A DNA stretch of 21,012 nucleotides from a virus, in IMG/VR virus record IMGVR_UViG_3300003885_000054, positions 1 through 21,012 of that record. One strand, 5' to 3'. The notes under the pieces were generated by a model. That model had not been told where the DNA came from, did not search any database, and worked only from the letters and a program-made list of their open reading frames with translations. Below, piece by piece: positions 1 through 8,066 of this stretch (positions are counted from its first letter, which is position 1; the number at the start of each line of letters is the position of its first letter). A program made the translations under genes and the position numbers.

Positions 1-375
1 TGGATAACAATAGGCCGCCAGAATGTTGGTAATCTCCAGCGCCCAACTCACATAATCGTCGGCATTACCGCCCGCGGGCGGCTGTTGAATTCTGGCCAGC
101 AGCCGCGCTAATAAATCGTCATCAGATTCATTAGCTTTCCGGCTGATACCCCATATCCAGGCCCAATGATCCAATTGAGCCGTATCTGATGTGTCGGGGA
201 AAACCTGACGTGAGATCCATTCCTGATAGCGATATAGCCCCCAGACGATAGACGCCAGACAGGCTGATTTCATGTAGATTAGGCTGCCTTGGCTAATATC
301 CACCTCTGGGAACTGGTTCTGCCAATCAGCGAGGATATTGTTGAGGATCGTGTCAAAATCTTTCAAAAAACTCAT
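1..375 (-). CDS. Baseplate assembly protein J, Mu gp47-like (3' end beyond window)
   Basis: This is the N-terminal 125 codons of a gene that leaves the window at its left edge with no stop. It starts at an ATG (375-373) preceded by AAGGA about seven bases upstream. The protein begins MSFLKDFDTILNNILADWQN and continues with GSLIYMKSACLASIVWGLYRY and a QVFPDTSDTAQLDHWA stretch; a GS..Y..A...A....GLY...W...Q.FPDTADT pattern is what I recall for the Mu gp47/baseplate J family. Members form the baseplate wedge of contractile tails. The gene follows a gp46-like gene, as gp47 follows gp46 in Mu. The family assignment comes from recognised sequence plus gene order; the catalogue length of gp47 proteins cannot be compared because the gene is cut. 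Confidence 0.88.
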   Translation of the reverse strand, partial: MSFLKDFDTILNNILADWQNQFPEVDISQGSLIYMKSACLASIVWGLYRYQEWISRQVFPDTSDTAQLDHWAWIWGISRKANESDDDLLARLLARIQQPPAGGNADDYVSWALEITNILAAYCYP

Positions 376-427
376 AATTTATTCCTTATATAGAAGCGAC
401 CAACGGGAACGTGTTATAAATCACGAA

Positions 428-763
428 TTATTCCACCTCCACGAAGGTCTGGAAACTTATCTCACGGCCATCGGCTTGGATGACTTCCACCTTGAGGTTC
501 AGCCGGTGTATATTTTTAGAATCCCGCTCGGAGAAAATATCTATCTTAGTGGCTCGCCCGATATCCAGCAGCCATTGGAGAGCTTCCCTACAATATTCCT
601 CCGCCAGGGTTACCGTGCGGTCCGTGAGTTTGGCGCGCCGCAACAGATGCAGCCGGGAACCTTTCGGAACTTTTAGGCTCAGAAATATGTTGTTCATGAT
701 GTCCTCAGATTTATTGAACGTCATGACGCCTAATCCGTTTTCTATTTCAATCCTGAAGTCCAT
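428..763 (-). CDS. Baseplate protein gp46-like
   Basis: A 111-residue protein matching the phage GP46 family in length and layout: an N-terminal strand region (DFRIEIENGLGVMTFNKSED), an 'NNIFLSLKVPKGSRL' segment, and a C-terminal 'NIHRLNLKVEVIQADGREISF' strand region. In Mu and P2-like phages this protein belongs to the baseplate next to the spike and wedge. It lies between the spike gene (three bases upstream) and the gp47-like gene (52 bases downstream), the Mu order gp45-gp46-gp47. The ribosome binding site before the ATG is weak, so translation is probably coupled to the preceding gene. No catalytic residues are expected. Confidence rests on context and the family-like NNI.LSL segment. 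Confidence 0.85.
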   Translation of the reverse strand: MDFRIEIENGLGVMTFNKSEDIMNNIFLSLKVPKGSRLHLLRRAKLTDRTVTLAEEYCREALQWLLDIGRATKIDIFSERDSKNIHRLNLKVEVIQADGREISFQTFVEVE

Positions 764-766
764 TAG

Positions 767-1264
767 TTATGTTGCTTTCAGGTTTGTTGTTTTTTGCGCT
801 ACTCCAGCTTGTTGAGTTGGCGCTGCTGTAGAGTATGATCCTGTCGAGACGCCATAATGAGTATGTGCATTGAAAAGCGTCTCCATATTCTCATTCATGA
901 GTTTTAGATGTCCGGCAGCTGCTCCAAGCTCCACTACCGGCGCATTTATGGTTATTTTATTTCCGCTGCTGACCAGGATTTCTTTGTTGCGTTTCAGATG
1001 TATCAGGTCGCCTTCATCCGTCTGAATGGCGACCTCACCTTTTTCTAATGATATTTTGTAGCGCCGATCGGCGGTGGCAATCAAGAAAATTTGGTTTCCC
1101 TGAACCAGGCTAATGCCTTCCGCGCCATCGAGCGGCCTGGAAGCAAAACCGTATTGCTGGAAAAACTCACGATTAGATAATATCTCCCCAGGTCTGCCGG
1201 ACCCGGAAAAACGTCTGATTTCCTCTGCGGACATATCAGTTATGATTGTTCTTATCAATTTCAT
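767..1264 (-). CDS. Baseplate spike protein, gpV / Mu gp45-like
   Basis: A 165-residue protein of the phage baseplate spike family (Mu gp45, P2 gpV). The N-terminal half (about 1-65) should form the OB-fold that joins the tail tube; residues 66-125 are alternating short strands of the triple beta-helix (YKISLEKGEVAIQT, ITINAPVVEL). Near the C-terminus is FNAHTHYG (His134-x-His136); in known spikes an HxH motif binds an iron ion at the membrane-piercing tip. The C-terminal 25 residues are Thr/Ala-rich. The stop of the upstream gp44-like gene overlaps this ATG. The HxH motif and position between gp44 and gp46 homologues make the call firm. Confidence 0.9.
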   Translation of the reverse strand: MKLIRTIITDMSAEEIRRFSGSGRPGEILSNREFFQQYGFASRPLDGAEGISLVQGNQIFLIATADRRYKISLEKGEVAIQTDEGDLIHLKRNKEILVSSGNKITINAPVVELGAAAGHLKLMNENMETLFNAHTHYGVSTGSYSTAAPTQQAGVAQKTTNLKAT

Positions 1265-2337
1265 TATGCTGGCAATATCCCCAGTTCAGAAAGTCGGAGC
1301 GTGGTAGTCGTCCCGTCCTGTTTAGAGCGTTCGAATGTCCGGGCATAAACCAGATAATCCTTATCCACCGGGGGTTTAAGCCCCTCATGTTTTAGGTGTG
1401 CAATGGTATTAGTTTGTAAATTCCGCCCCCGTTGCGAATGCCCTTTTACTTTGCATTCGAGGGTAAACCCCTCGAAATTTTGCTTATTCATAATCAGCTT
1501 AGCCTGGTTTTCGGGTTTAGCGCTCACGCTTTCCGACTCAAGCACATAGGGTTTTGCGAATGGAAAATCCTCATTTAGCGCTTCGCCGGATTTGTTCACA
1601 TCGCCCACCCCGAACACGCTGTCCTGCTGCTGGCCTATGACTCTGACTTTGGAGTATTGCTGTGAAATATCCCGGGTGCGGGTGCACTCCAGAACATTAT
1701 TCCCCCGCCCATCAATACGGCAGACAAGGTTGAATATGGCCCGCCCCCTGGTGACGGGCTCGCCGAACACGAATGTCCCGTCCGGGAGATTGAAAAAGAG
1801 TAGACCGGCTGCCAGGGCATACTCCTTCAGCGCCTCAAAGACAGTCCGCCCAGGCTCAATTTGTATGAAATCTTTTTTTTCGGACAGCAGAGTTTCTTTT
1901 TCTTCCCGCACAGGCACCGCTCTATCCTTAGAGCCTGTGCCATAAATTATCTTTGAGCGGTCAATGAATGGCACGCTTTTTAAAAGTTCCTCCGCCAAAT
2001 CCTGTATCGAGGCGTTTTCTTTTGTCTTGAACTCATTTTCAACATACGAATCCACTATCAACCCCATCAAATCACGTCCCTCGACAGTGATGGTATGACT
2101 TGACTTGGAATATGTCTCCGACACCCGGTCGACGATTCCAGTCAATTCCAAAACCTTATTGACATATAGCTGGCATTGGAGACCTGCTTGAATTTCTTTT
2201 TCAAGGTTCCCAAAGTTTGGGTTCGCCAACTCCAGCGAAAACGAATCGGCCGCCTCAAAGAGATCACTCCCCACCTGATAGCTTATGAAATGAGCAATTT
2301 CCTTATTGCCAATCAATACTTTGACTTCATCTGGCAT
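1264..2337 (-). CDS. Baseplate hub protein, Mu gp44 / gpD-like
   Basis: A 357-residue protein resembling the gp27-like baseplate hub proteins of contractile tails (Mu gp44, historically gpP; P2 gpD). The start 'MPDEVKVLIGNKEIAHFISYQ' and the segment 'FEAADSFSLELANPN' match the first tail-tube-like domain, in which the hub trimer adapts the tube to the spike. The middle contains 'ECTRTRDISQQYSKVRVIGQ', typical of this family. It overlaps the gpN gene upstream by 11 bases and abuts the spike gene downstream, so the hub and spike are probably made together. The ribosome binding site is weak, consistent with coupling. No enzymatic motif is apparent. Confidence 0.88.
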   Translation of the reverse strand: MPDEVKVLIGNKEIAHFISYQVGSDLFEAADSFSLELANPNFGNLEKEIQAGLQCQLYVNKVLELTGIVDRVSETYSKSSHTITVEGRDLMGLIVDSYVENEFKTKENASIQDLAEELLKSVPFIDRSKIIYGTGSKDRAVPVREEKETLLSEKKDFIQIEPGRTVFEALKEYALAAGLLFFNLPDGTFVFGEPVTRGRAIFNLVCRIDGRGNNVLECTRTRDISQQYSKVRVIGQQQDSVFGVGDVNKSGEALNEDFPFAKPYVLESESVSAKPENQAKLIMNKQNFEGFTLECKVKGHSQRGRNLQTNTIAHLKHEGLKPPVDKDYLVYARTFERSKQDGTTTTLRLSELGILPA

Positions 2338-3655
2338 AGATATTTATCTTTCCGCTCACGAAATTAGTGTTTGAAATCTGCGGGTTTATGGACAAAATCC
2401 GCGGTGCATAGTTATACGGCAGCCCATACATAAGACAAATCAGATGCAGCGGCGTGGGGTTATATATTTCCACCTGTATTATTTTTTCCCGCTCCAGCTT
2501 GATGATGTTTACATGCTGGAGGAGCGTCCGGGCTATGTTTTTTAGCGCTTGCATTTTCCTGGCCTGATCAATGGCGGCTTGCAGATACTCCCTGGCCGCC
2601 GCCAGTGATTTTTCTATCTGTCCCACGGTATAAATCTCCGGCATGGGTTCAGTCTTGACATAATTTCCCGCTACATCAAAGCTTTTTGTGTTTTCAACCT
2701 GGCGAACCTCCGCCCGCTCCGCCTCATCCGCGGCATACATCTCCGCCAGATCCAGGGCGGCCACCTGTGCGCCCGTAATTTGGAGGTGCTTGCGGATAGA
2801 TTCCTGGGCCGCTGTTTTGGCCTCGGAGATCTTAGTTGTAGCATTATAAGTTTCGTTGAGTTCAAGGGATTCCTCTAGGGCAGACAACCCATCCTCAAAA
2901 CTTTGGAGGAAACGCTCCGGAGCGTCCGCCAAATTTTCGTACAGAATCACGTATCTTTCGGCTGCCTTGGCGATGGCGCCTATAATCCGGCCCGGCAGGT
3001 TCACGCCATAGTCAATCGAGGCGATTAGCGAATTAGCGGGATTGGAAATAGTAGCCAGTGTCGCCTCCAGTTTGCCTTCCAATTCGCTTATTTTTCCGAC
3101 ATACGCCCGGGCAGTGGCACCTAAACCTGTGAATTGCTCCAGAATGCTTTTTCCCGGGTCCAATGTTTCTGCTGTGATAGCTTTCGCTTCCGTACCGAGA
3201 GCGATTTCCGTATCCTCGGCAAACTCATCCGCCTGCTGCTCCTGGCCATCCCCAAAGGTTGTTTCCGTCGCTCCCTTCACATCCTCCCGGTATGCGGTCT
3301 CGATATCGATCCGGAGATTTTCCACGAACGTCAGATCTATCTCCGCCAGACGTATCCGGTCATCATGCCGGATACTCGTCCGCTCAATTTTCCCTTGCAT
3401 GAGTCCATACCTGGGATGATCTAACTCCAGGAGGTCGGTTTCTTCCAGCAGGTCTATGAGGTCAAGATGCTCCTCATAATTATGATTATCGAAAAAACAA
3501 CGAAAATTTATGGTGTGGGCGCTCTGGCCCATATCTTCAAGCTCCGCCCCGTTAACGTGCGGATATTCATGCTTTATGATAGCTTTCGGGAACTCATCGG
3601 AGATGGTTTCGATCTTCAACTCGATCCCGTTTATGACGGCTTTTTCGCGTGCCAT
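2327..3655 (-). CDS. DNA circularisation protein N-like (Mu gpN/gp43)
   Basis: A 442-residue protein whose first about 115 residues fit the DNA_circ_N domain: MAREKAVINGIELKIETISD, then 'HEYPHVNGAELEDMGQ' and 'FRCFFDNHNYEEHLDLIDLL'. In Mu, gpN is a structural tail/baseplate protein; the 'DNA circularisation' name comes from older work on other phages. Residues about 125-410 are acidic and helical, Ala/Glu-rich, likely elongated coiled coil. The C-terminal ~50 residues ('PTPLHLICLMYGLPYNYAPRI') look like a compact tail. The start ATG lies 25 bases inside the end of the tape-measure gene with GAGGGG upstream. Position between tape measure and hub is the Mu order. Confidence 0.87.
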   Translation of the reverse strand: MAREKAVINGIELKIETISDEFPKAIIKHEYPHVNGAELEDMGQSAHTINFRCFFDNHNYEEHLDLIDLLEETDLLELDHPRYGLMQGKIERTSIRHDDRIRLAEIDLTFVENLRIDIETAYREDVKGATETTFGDGQEQQADEFAEDTEIALGTEAKAITAETLDPGKSILEQFTGLGATARAYVGKISELEGKLEATLATISNPANSLIASIDYGVNLPGRIIGAIAKAAERYVILYENLADAPERFLQSFEDGLSALEESLELNETYNATTKISEAKTAAQESIRKHLQITGAQVAALDLAEMYAADEAERAEVRQVENTKSFDVAGNYVKTEPMPEIYTVGQIEKSLAAAREYLQAAIDQARKMQALKNIARTLLQHVNIIKLEREKIIQVEIYNPTPLHLICLMYGLPYNYAPRILSINPQISNTNFVSGKINIYAR

Positions 3656-5412
3656 AAGGCGCCCCTCGGGATTGGTTTTACGTTCACCCGTGTATTCATA
3701 TCGTTGGTTTTGGTGGTCACCCTGCCGCGCTCCTGGTCAATCTGGATATTGAGATTGATTTTATTCTCCACCAACCGACTCTTCATATGCTCAGGCACGC
3801 CGACTAATGCCGGTGTGCCTGCTATTAAATTAGCGAGCTTATCGGTGATACCAATCCAGCGATCAATGAGGCTCCCCAAGCCATAGCCGATTGCCAGGCC
3901 GGCCCCGGCAGTCGCCAGAACTGTCCCTGTTCCAGCCGTGGCTGCAGATCCCGCCAGCGTAGCTCCCAGGCTGCCCATACTCGCTAACCTACCAAGCCAG
4001 GCGGCGGGCAAAAACGACGGCGAATTCCCTACCCAACGTAAAAGTCCTCCCGCAGTTCGGCGAGATGCCTCTCCCGCCAACACCGTTCCTGGTGTTTCAC
4101 CACCACCACCAACTCCACCTGCCGGCCAATTCGTTACAAAAACGGGCTGGACGCCGGTAACTGCTTCCACAGCTTGTCCGGCGGCAGTAAGACCAATTGT
4201 GGCGGCGGTTCCAGCCGCCACGCCGCCCAGGGATGCCCCGGAGACAGCTGCCGATAGTGATTTATTCTTCTGGGCTATTTCACCCAAGGCCGTCATCCAT
4301 TCATTTGTTTTTTTGACTACCGGCGTCAGCCACTTTAGGGCCGGCTGAAACAATTCGGCGAGGACTGACGTGGATGTACCGCTCAGAGATTCCAGTTGCT
4401 TAAAAAACCCTCGCATTCGGATGCGTAGCTTCTGTTGTAGCGACAATGAGCCTTTCATAGCATCGTTTATATTTTCATATGATCCTTCTCCTTCTGACAT
4501 GAGGGCAAAAGCTACTTGCGAACCCCGGCGGCCGAATATTTTGTCTAATATTTCCAGCTGTTTGGCTTCCCCAAGACCCTTAAGGTTTTCTTGGAGTATG
4601 TTGGTGATTTCAGCTAAATCCTTCAGGTTACCGTGGGCGTCCCGAAACGTTTTCGTTTTGGCTGCTTCCGTGAAAAATTCCCGTAAGGCCGTTCCGGCCA
4701 TGCTGGCGTCGACACCGCTCTTAGCGAGCATGGCGGACAGCGTAAACATTTCTTTTATCGGTCGCTTCAATTTTGCCATCGCCGGGGCGGCATATTTAGC
4801 GGTCTCAACTATTTCCGCCGCGCCCACCGGGGCGGCGGAGGCGGTACGTGATACCATGTCCGCCAGTTCCATGAATTCCGAGGCTTTGATGCCGAACGGG
4901 GTAGCAATGCCAATCAGCCCTTTACCTGTCTTTGCGGCATCCATGTTTTCATAGACCGCCAGTGCGGCGGAGGCGGCCGCCGCGCCTTGCTTGCCGATTA
5001 CATCGGAAACGGCTGCGCCGGATTTTAGGAGCTGCTTCTCCAGCGCCACTATCTGCGCCTGATTGAACGGCGTCCAGGCCTGGATGGTAAAGGCGGTCGA
5101 TTTTATTTTCGTTAGATTTTTTTCCAACTCCTTTGCATTCTTTGCGGCGCCAGCCATTTCCGCCCTGGCGCCTAACATTTCAGACTGCAAATTACCGGCG
5201 GCGTCCAGAGCCGGTTTCAGGGATTTCGCCAGCGTCCTGGTCCCTACCGCCGAGATCGCCGCCCATTTGAAGGATTTATTCATCCGATCAAAGGCGGCCT
5301 GCACCTCTTCACCGCCCGCCGCCAGCGACGCCAGGCGGGATTTTACCCGCCCGACCACTTGACTTAGCTGGTCAATCGCTGTAAACTTAATTGCAAGAGA
5401 GGCAACGCTCAT
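3631..5412 (-). CDS. Tail tape measure protein, TP901-type
   Basis: A 593-residue tape measure protein. The N-terminal third is helical with regular Ala/Lys spacing; about residues 95-330 contain the TP901-like core (MEL..M..TASAAPVGAAEIVETA, 'MAKSGVDASMAGTALREFF', 'IFGRRGSQVAFAL'). About 385-520 is rich in Ala and Gly and hydrophobic, suitable for membrane insertion; the last 50 residues are beta-like (INLNIQIDQERGRVTTKT). In tape measures the length sets tail length; at about 0.15 nm per residue, 593 residues would correspond to a tail of roughly 90 nm, an estimate only. The ribosome binding site is poor, suggesting coupling to the upstream chaperone extension. It overlaps the gpN start by 25 bases. 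Confidence 0.9.
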   Translation of the reverse strand: MSVASLAIKFTAIDQLSQVVGRVKSRLASLAAGGEEVQAAFDRMNKSFKWAAISAVGTRTLAKSLKPALDAAGNLQSEMLGARAEMAGAAKNAKELEKNLTKIKSTAFTIQAWTPFNQAQIVALEKQLLKSGAAVSDVIGKQGAAAASAALAVYENMDAAKTGKGLIGIATPFGIKASEFMELADMVSRTASAAPVGAAEIVETAKYAAPAMAKLKRPIKEMFTLSAMLAKSGVDASMAGTALREFFTEAAKTKTFRDAHGNLKDLAEITNILQENLKGLGEAKQLEILDKIFGRRGSQVAFALMSEGEGSYENINDAMKGSLSLQQKLRIRMRGFFKQLESLSGTSTSVLAELFQPALKWLTPVVKKTNEWMTALGEIAQKNKSLSAAVSGASLGGVAAGTAATIGLTAAGQAVEAVTGVQPVFVTNWPAGGVGGGGETPGTVLAGEASRRTAGGLLRWVGNSPSFLPAAWLGRLASMGSLGATLAGSAATAGTGTVLATAGAGLAIGYGLGSLIDRWIGITDKLANLIAGTPALVGVPEHMKSRLVENKINLNIQIDQERGRVTTKTNDMNTRVNVKPIPRGALWHAKKPS

Positions 5413-5509
5413 GATTTTTTATCTTTCTTTTTTTGCAGGCGGAATACTTTTCCTTCTGTTCGTTTATTTTGCCGGCCGAATAGCCGGCTTTTTGGGCCGC
5501 ATCCTTTGG

Positions 5510-5647
5510 CTATGGCTCCACGCGATAGGTAATCCGCTTTTCCGGGTTCGTTAGCTCTTCATAGACATCCATATAACCCTCAATCTCCTGAGGCGTCATG
5601 CCCATAATGACCTCATGAGAAAACCCAAGTTTCAGCAGGCACAACAC
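5510..5647 (-). CDS. Tail chaperone extension in an alternate frame (frameshift product candidate)
   Basis: A short open frame directly after the gp41-like gene, in its +1 (equivalently -2) frame. It reads WHKVVLCLLKLGFSHEVI, 'MGMTPQEIEGYMDVYEELT' and 'RITYRVEP' before a TAG at 5512-5510. The entry gives the part from a possible GTG at 5647, but the frame is open back to 5716, overlapping the end of the gp41-like gene by about 65 bases. Tail chaperones are commonly made as a short form and a frameshifted long form, and a hydrophobic/helical second domain followed by the tape measure is the usual layout. A GGGG run at 5708-5705 (CAA GGG GCG) allows a +1 slip. Independent initiation at GTG is less likely because the upstream AAGG is too close. 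Confidence 0.6.
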   Translation of the reverse strand: MLCLLKLGFSHEVIMGMTPQEIEGYMDVYEELTNPEKRITYRVEP

Positions 5648-5651
5648 TACC

Positions 5652-5975
5652 TTATGCCACGTCCTTTGCCGGGCTGCGAAAATTACCCAGGCGACCGTCC
5701 AGCGCCCCTTGTGCGGCTATTAATATCCGCAGGTCGTAGTCGGCCAAACCCATAAGCAGATCCGGTGTTATCTTTTCGCCGCTAAGCTGCCCCAGCCGGA
5801 CTATCTGACTTGCCAGGACACACAACCCCATGTAGTTGTCGTCAGTTTTCGACCGCTCATATTGTTCAGCGATGTCAAACGAGTCCCGCACAAACAAGGG
5901 CCGAAGCTCATATTCTTTATGCGTTTTCCCTTCATGCTCCAACCCCAACGCTAATTTGCCTTTTTCTGTGATCAT
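5652..5975 (-). CDS. Tail assembly chaperone, Mu gp41-like
   Basis: A 107-residue acidic protein whose opening 'EGKTHKEYELRPLFVRDSFD' and 'DYDLRILIAAQGALDG' segments fit the phage tail-assembly chaperone E/gp41 group. These small proteins coat the tape measure during tail polymerisation and are not in the virion. The gene starts at an ATGA overlap with the tail tube gene and precedes the tape measure gene, the invariant place for chaperones. Its last about 20 codons overlap an open +1/-2 frame that carries a second helical segment, the usual arrangement for programmed frameshifting. Stop is TAA at 5654-5652. Confidence 0.82.
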   Translation of the reverse strand: MITEKGKLALGLEHEGKTHKEYELRPLFVRDSFDIAEQYERSKTDDNYMGLCVLASQIVRLGQLSGEKITPDLLMGLADYDLRILIAAQGALDGRLGNFRSPAKDVA

Positions 5976-6337
5976 TCCTTTATCCTGTCTGCTGCGAACA
6001 GCTTTACTTCTCTGATTGCATCGCCTTCGCCATCCAGTTTCGCTCCGCCGACTTCGCTCGGATAAACGCCGGTATAAGTGTGTCGTTTCCCGGAGGGATA
6101 CTCCACAGTGAGCCTGGCATCGTTGACCGCTTCCCAGTCATATTCCGGGTCGGTGACCGGCACAATATAGTCAATTTCCATATCCTTATACCGCGCCGTC
6201 TTTTCGGCGGCGCCGGTATCATCCATCGTATCGACCGGGTCCCAAAGGCTAACGTTGGGCTCCCGGAAGCCTTTGATGCCCCTAATCCTGACGCCATTTA
6301 GCGTCAGGATTACTGTCCGTGCATATTGTTTGCTCAT
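5972..6337 (-). CDS. Tail tube protein (Mu gpM-like)
   Basis: A 121-residue protein directly after the sheath gene, with beta-rich layout expected of a contractile-tail inner tube subunit: 'ARTVILTLNGVRIRGIKGF', 'EKTARYKDMEIDYIVPVTDP' and a C-terminal 'REVKLFAADRI'. The tube polymerises inside the sheath and conducts DNA. An AGGTGAAAA ribosome site precedes the ATG. Its stop overlaps the start of the gp41-like chaperone by ATGA. Family naming follows sequence resemblance, small size and Mu gene order (sheath, tube, chaperone, tape measure). A different frame over the same bases gives an Arg/Ser-rich peptide that is a shadow. Confidence 0.85.
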   Translation of the reverse strand: MSKQYARTVILTLNGVRIRGIKGFREPNVSLWDPVDTMDDTGAAEKTARYKDMEIDYIVPVTDPEYDWEAVNDARLTVEYPSGKRHTYTGVYPSEVGGAKLDGEGDAIREVKLFAADRIKE

Positions 6338-6353
6338 TTTTCACCTCATTTTT

Positions 6354-8066
6354 TCAGCTTAGTATTAGGCCGAATTGCAGGGCGGTAACATGCAACGCCC
6401 CGACAATATCTATCGGCACATAACAATCCAGACGATTCACATCGGTCGCATTATCCTGCACTACCAATGAATCCTTGTGGACATCGACATTTTTAATGAT
6501 TTCAGCTTCTTCAAGCCGCTTCTGGCGAGCAAAGATTTCAGACCAGATCTCTTTCGTGATTCGATCGGTCTTTTTCACTCCCGTGAAACGAAGAGCTATG
6601 GCAGCCACTATGTCTTTTCTGACATAATCCAAGCCGGTTATAGTTCCGAGTTCCCGCTGGGAGGTGTCCGGGACACCCTGGTCATTTTCCGTGCGGGTAG
6701 TGACCGCCCGCACAATTTCGACCACCTCGCCGCTGTTTACCCCAAGTGGGGTTAAACCGCCCAGAAGCAGACTTTCATGCTCGGCCCTGGTGAGCCGATC
6801 CGATAGCGTCGGCGCATGCAGGTTTTTTATGTCCACGCCGTCCAGCGAGGTCACCGCATCAAATCGGGCGGCGATCATAGCGGCATATCCGGCAGCCAGC
6901 TCATATGGTATGTCCTGATACTTGCTCCCGCTGTTTTTAATAAAGGGGATATTGACCCGCCCGTGATTGACGCCGTCAGCCAGTGATATGCCCGACGCCA
7001 CCAAGCCGGTGTACCCGCTGACGCCGATGGCGCTCCGCTGTTCAACCGGACCGGAAACTTCATCCAGATGCACTTTCAGTTTCCCGAGAGCCGCAGCATC
7101 ATTATAAGGATTTACGTAGATGGTATAGTCGCCTGCGGCGGCGGCATCCGTGGCGTCATCTATGTCGGGGTCGGTAGCGCCTGAAGCCATGTCGCTAATG
7201 GCACAGGTAATGCCCAGGGCGGTCATATCATATGCCAAGGGGATTTGGTTACCTACCACGCCTCCGTTTTTGGCGGTCATGTTCACCTTACCGGCGGTTG
7301 TCTGGTCGACTGCCGGATCCGCCGGCAATTGATCCAGATAGTCAGCGATTTTGTTTTGCCAGGCGATGGCCACTTCGGCGGCGGCATCGTTTTTGGCAAT
7401 ATTTATTTCCATCATTTTCCCGCCGAGATAACCGCGGAAATATCCCGCCGCCACACAGGTGCCGGAAAATGTGTATGCTCCAGCGGAAACTACCGCCGCG
7501 CCGTCATCATCCAGCGCACAGACGAATAGCTGATACGCTTGTCCAGCGGCCAAGGCCGCCCGGGCCATCATATGCACCATCGAGCCGTAGCCTAACTTAA
7601 CAGCGGCTTCCACATCAGACCAAATTTGTGTCGGCACCTTCTCCGCTACCGTCGGGTCCGGCCAAGCCCCAAAACGCCACTCGTCATCCACTGCATGTCC
7701 GGTGGTCGCGCCAAAAGTCACGGTGACGCCATCCTCCAGCGCCTGTGCCGAGCCGGTAATATCCGTCTCAGATGACCAGGTTACGCCGCGGTCTATGGAA
7801 TACTGAAACTTGTCAGTTGCCGCGGCCACGGATATTTTCACCCAACAATTCTTTTTGGCATCGCCGGTATATGTGCCTCCGGCGGTGCAGTCATTGAGCG
7901 TCCCGCCCTGCCACCGGGCGGGTTCTATCCGCGCCTTAAGTCGCTGGCCCAGGAGCATGAGTTTCTGAATATTTTCAATGAGCGACCGGTTGGCCTTGCT
8001 GAAATCGAATTCCCCGTAGACGCCGGGGATAAGGGTATATGGAATATCATTAAAAACTATCTGCAT
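6354..8066 (-). CDS. Tail sheath protein (Mu gpL-like) with an inserted beta domain
   Basis: A 570-residue contractile-tail sheath protein. The start 'MQIVFNDIPYTLIPGVYGEFD' and 'MLLGQRLKARIEP' fit the sheath N-terminus, and the C-terminal third ('LTRAEHESLLLGGLTPLGV', 'TGLDYVRKDIVAAIALRFT', 'DCYVPIDIVGALHVTALQFG') fits the conserved handshake region. Mu gpL is about 495 residues; the surplus is explained by about 88 extra residues, 51-138, that contain 'FQYSIDRGVTWSSETDITG' and 'GVTVTFGATTGHAVDDEW'. That pattern is one I recognise from modules found in many phage tail and appendage proteins. It overlaps the preceding gp38-like stop by one base (TAATG). Likely the insertion protrudes from the sheath surface. 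Confidence 0.92.
   Translation of the reverse strand: MQIVFNDIPYTLIPGVYGEFDFSKANRSLIENIQKLMLLGQRLKARIEPARWQGGTLNDCTAGGTYTGDAKKNCWVKISVAAATDKFQYSIDRGVTWSSETDITGSAQALEDGVTVTFGATTGHAVDDEWRFGAWPDPTVAEKVPTQIWSDVEAAVKLGYGSMVHMMARAALAAGQAYQLFVCALDDDGAAVVSAGAYTFSGTCVAAGYFRGYLGGKMMEINIAKNDAAAEVAIAWQNKIADYLDQLPADPAVDQTTAGKVNMTAKNGGVVGNQIPLAYDMTALGITCAISDMASGATDPDIDDATDAAAAGDYTIYVNPYNDAAALGKLKVHLDEVSGPVEQRSAIGVSGYTGLVASGISLADGVNHGRVNIPFIKNSGSKYQDIPYELAAGYAAMIAARFDAVTSLDGVDIKNLHAPTLSDRLTRAEHESLLLGGLTPLGVNSGEVVEIVRAVTTRTENDQGVPDTSQRELGTITGLDYVRKDIVAAIALRFTGVKKTDRITKEIWSEIFARQKRLEEAEIIKNVDVHKDSLVVQDNATDVNRLDCYVPIDIVGALHVTALQFGLILS

Noticed and set aside
338-4954. Several plus-strand open frames of 60-200 codons over the tail genes
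   Set aside because: They are antisense shadows of well-identified minus-strand proteins, have no ribosome sites of note, and their products are low-complexity Ser/Arg-rich sequences.
5470-5495. Plus-strand hairpin GCCGGC-CGAATA-GCCGGC followed by TTTTT, resembling an intrinsic terminator
   Set aside because: No plus-strand gene ends here, the stem is only six bases, and the bases lie in an open frame beyond the amber codon on the minus strand. It may be chance, although a block on antisense transcription is possible.
5387-5512. Reassignment of TAG to an amino acid in this phage
   Set aside because: TAG is the terminal codon of the gp37-like (8279), gp36-like (8816) and protease/scaffold (11125) genes at the expected ends, so it functions as a stop.
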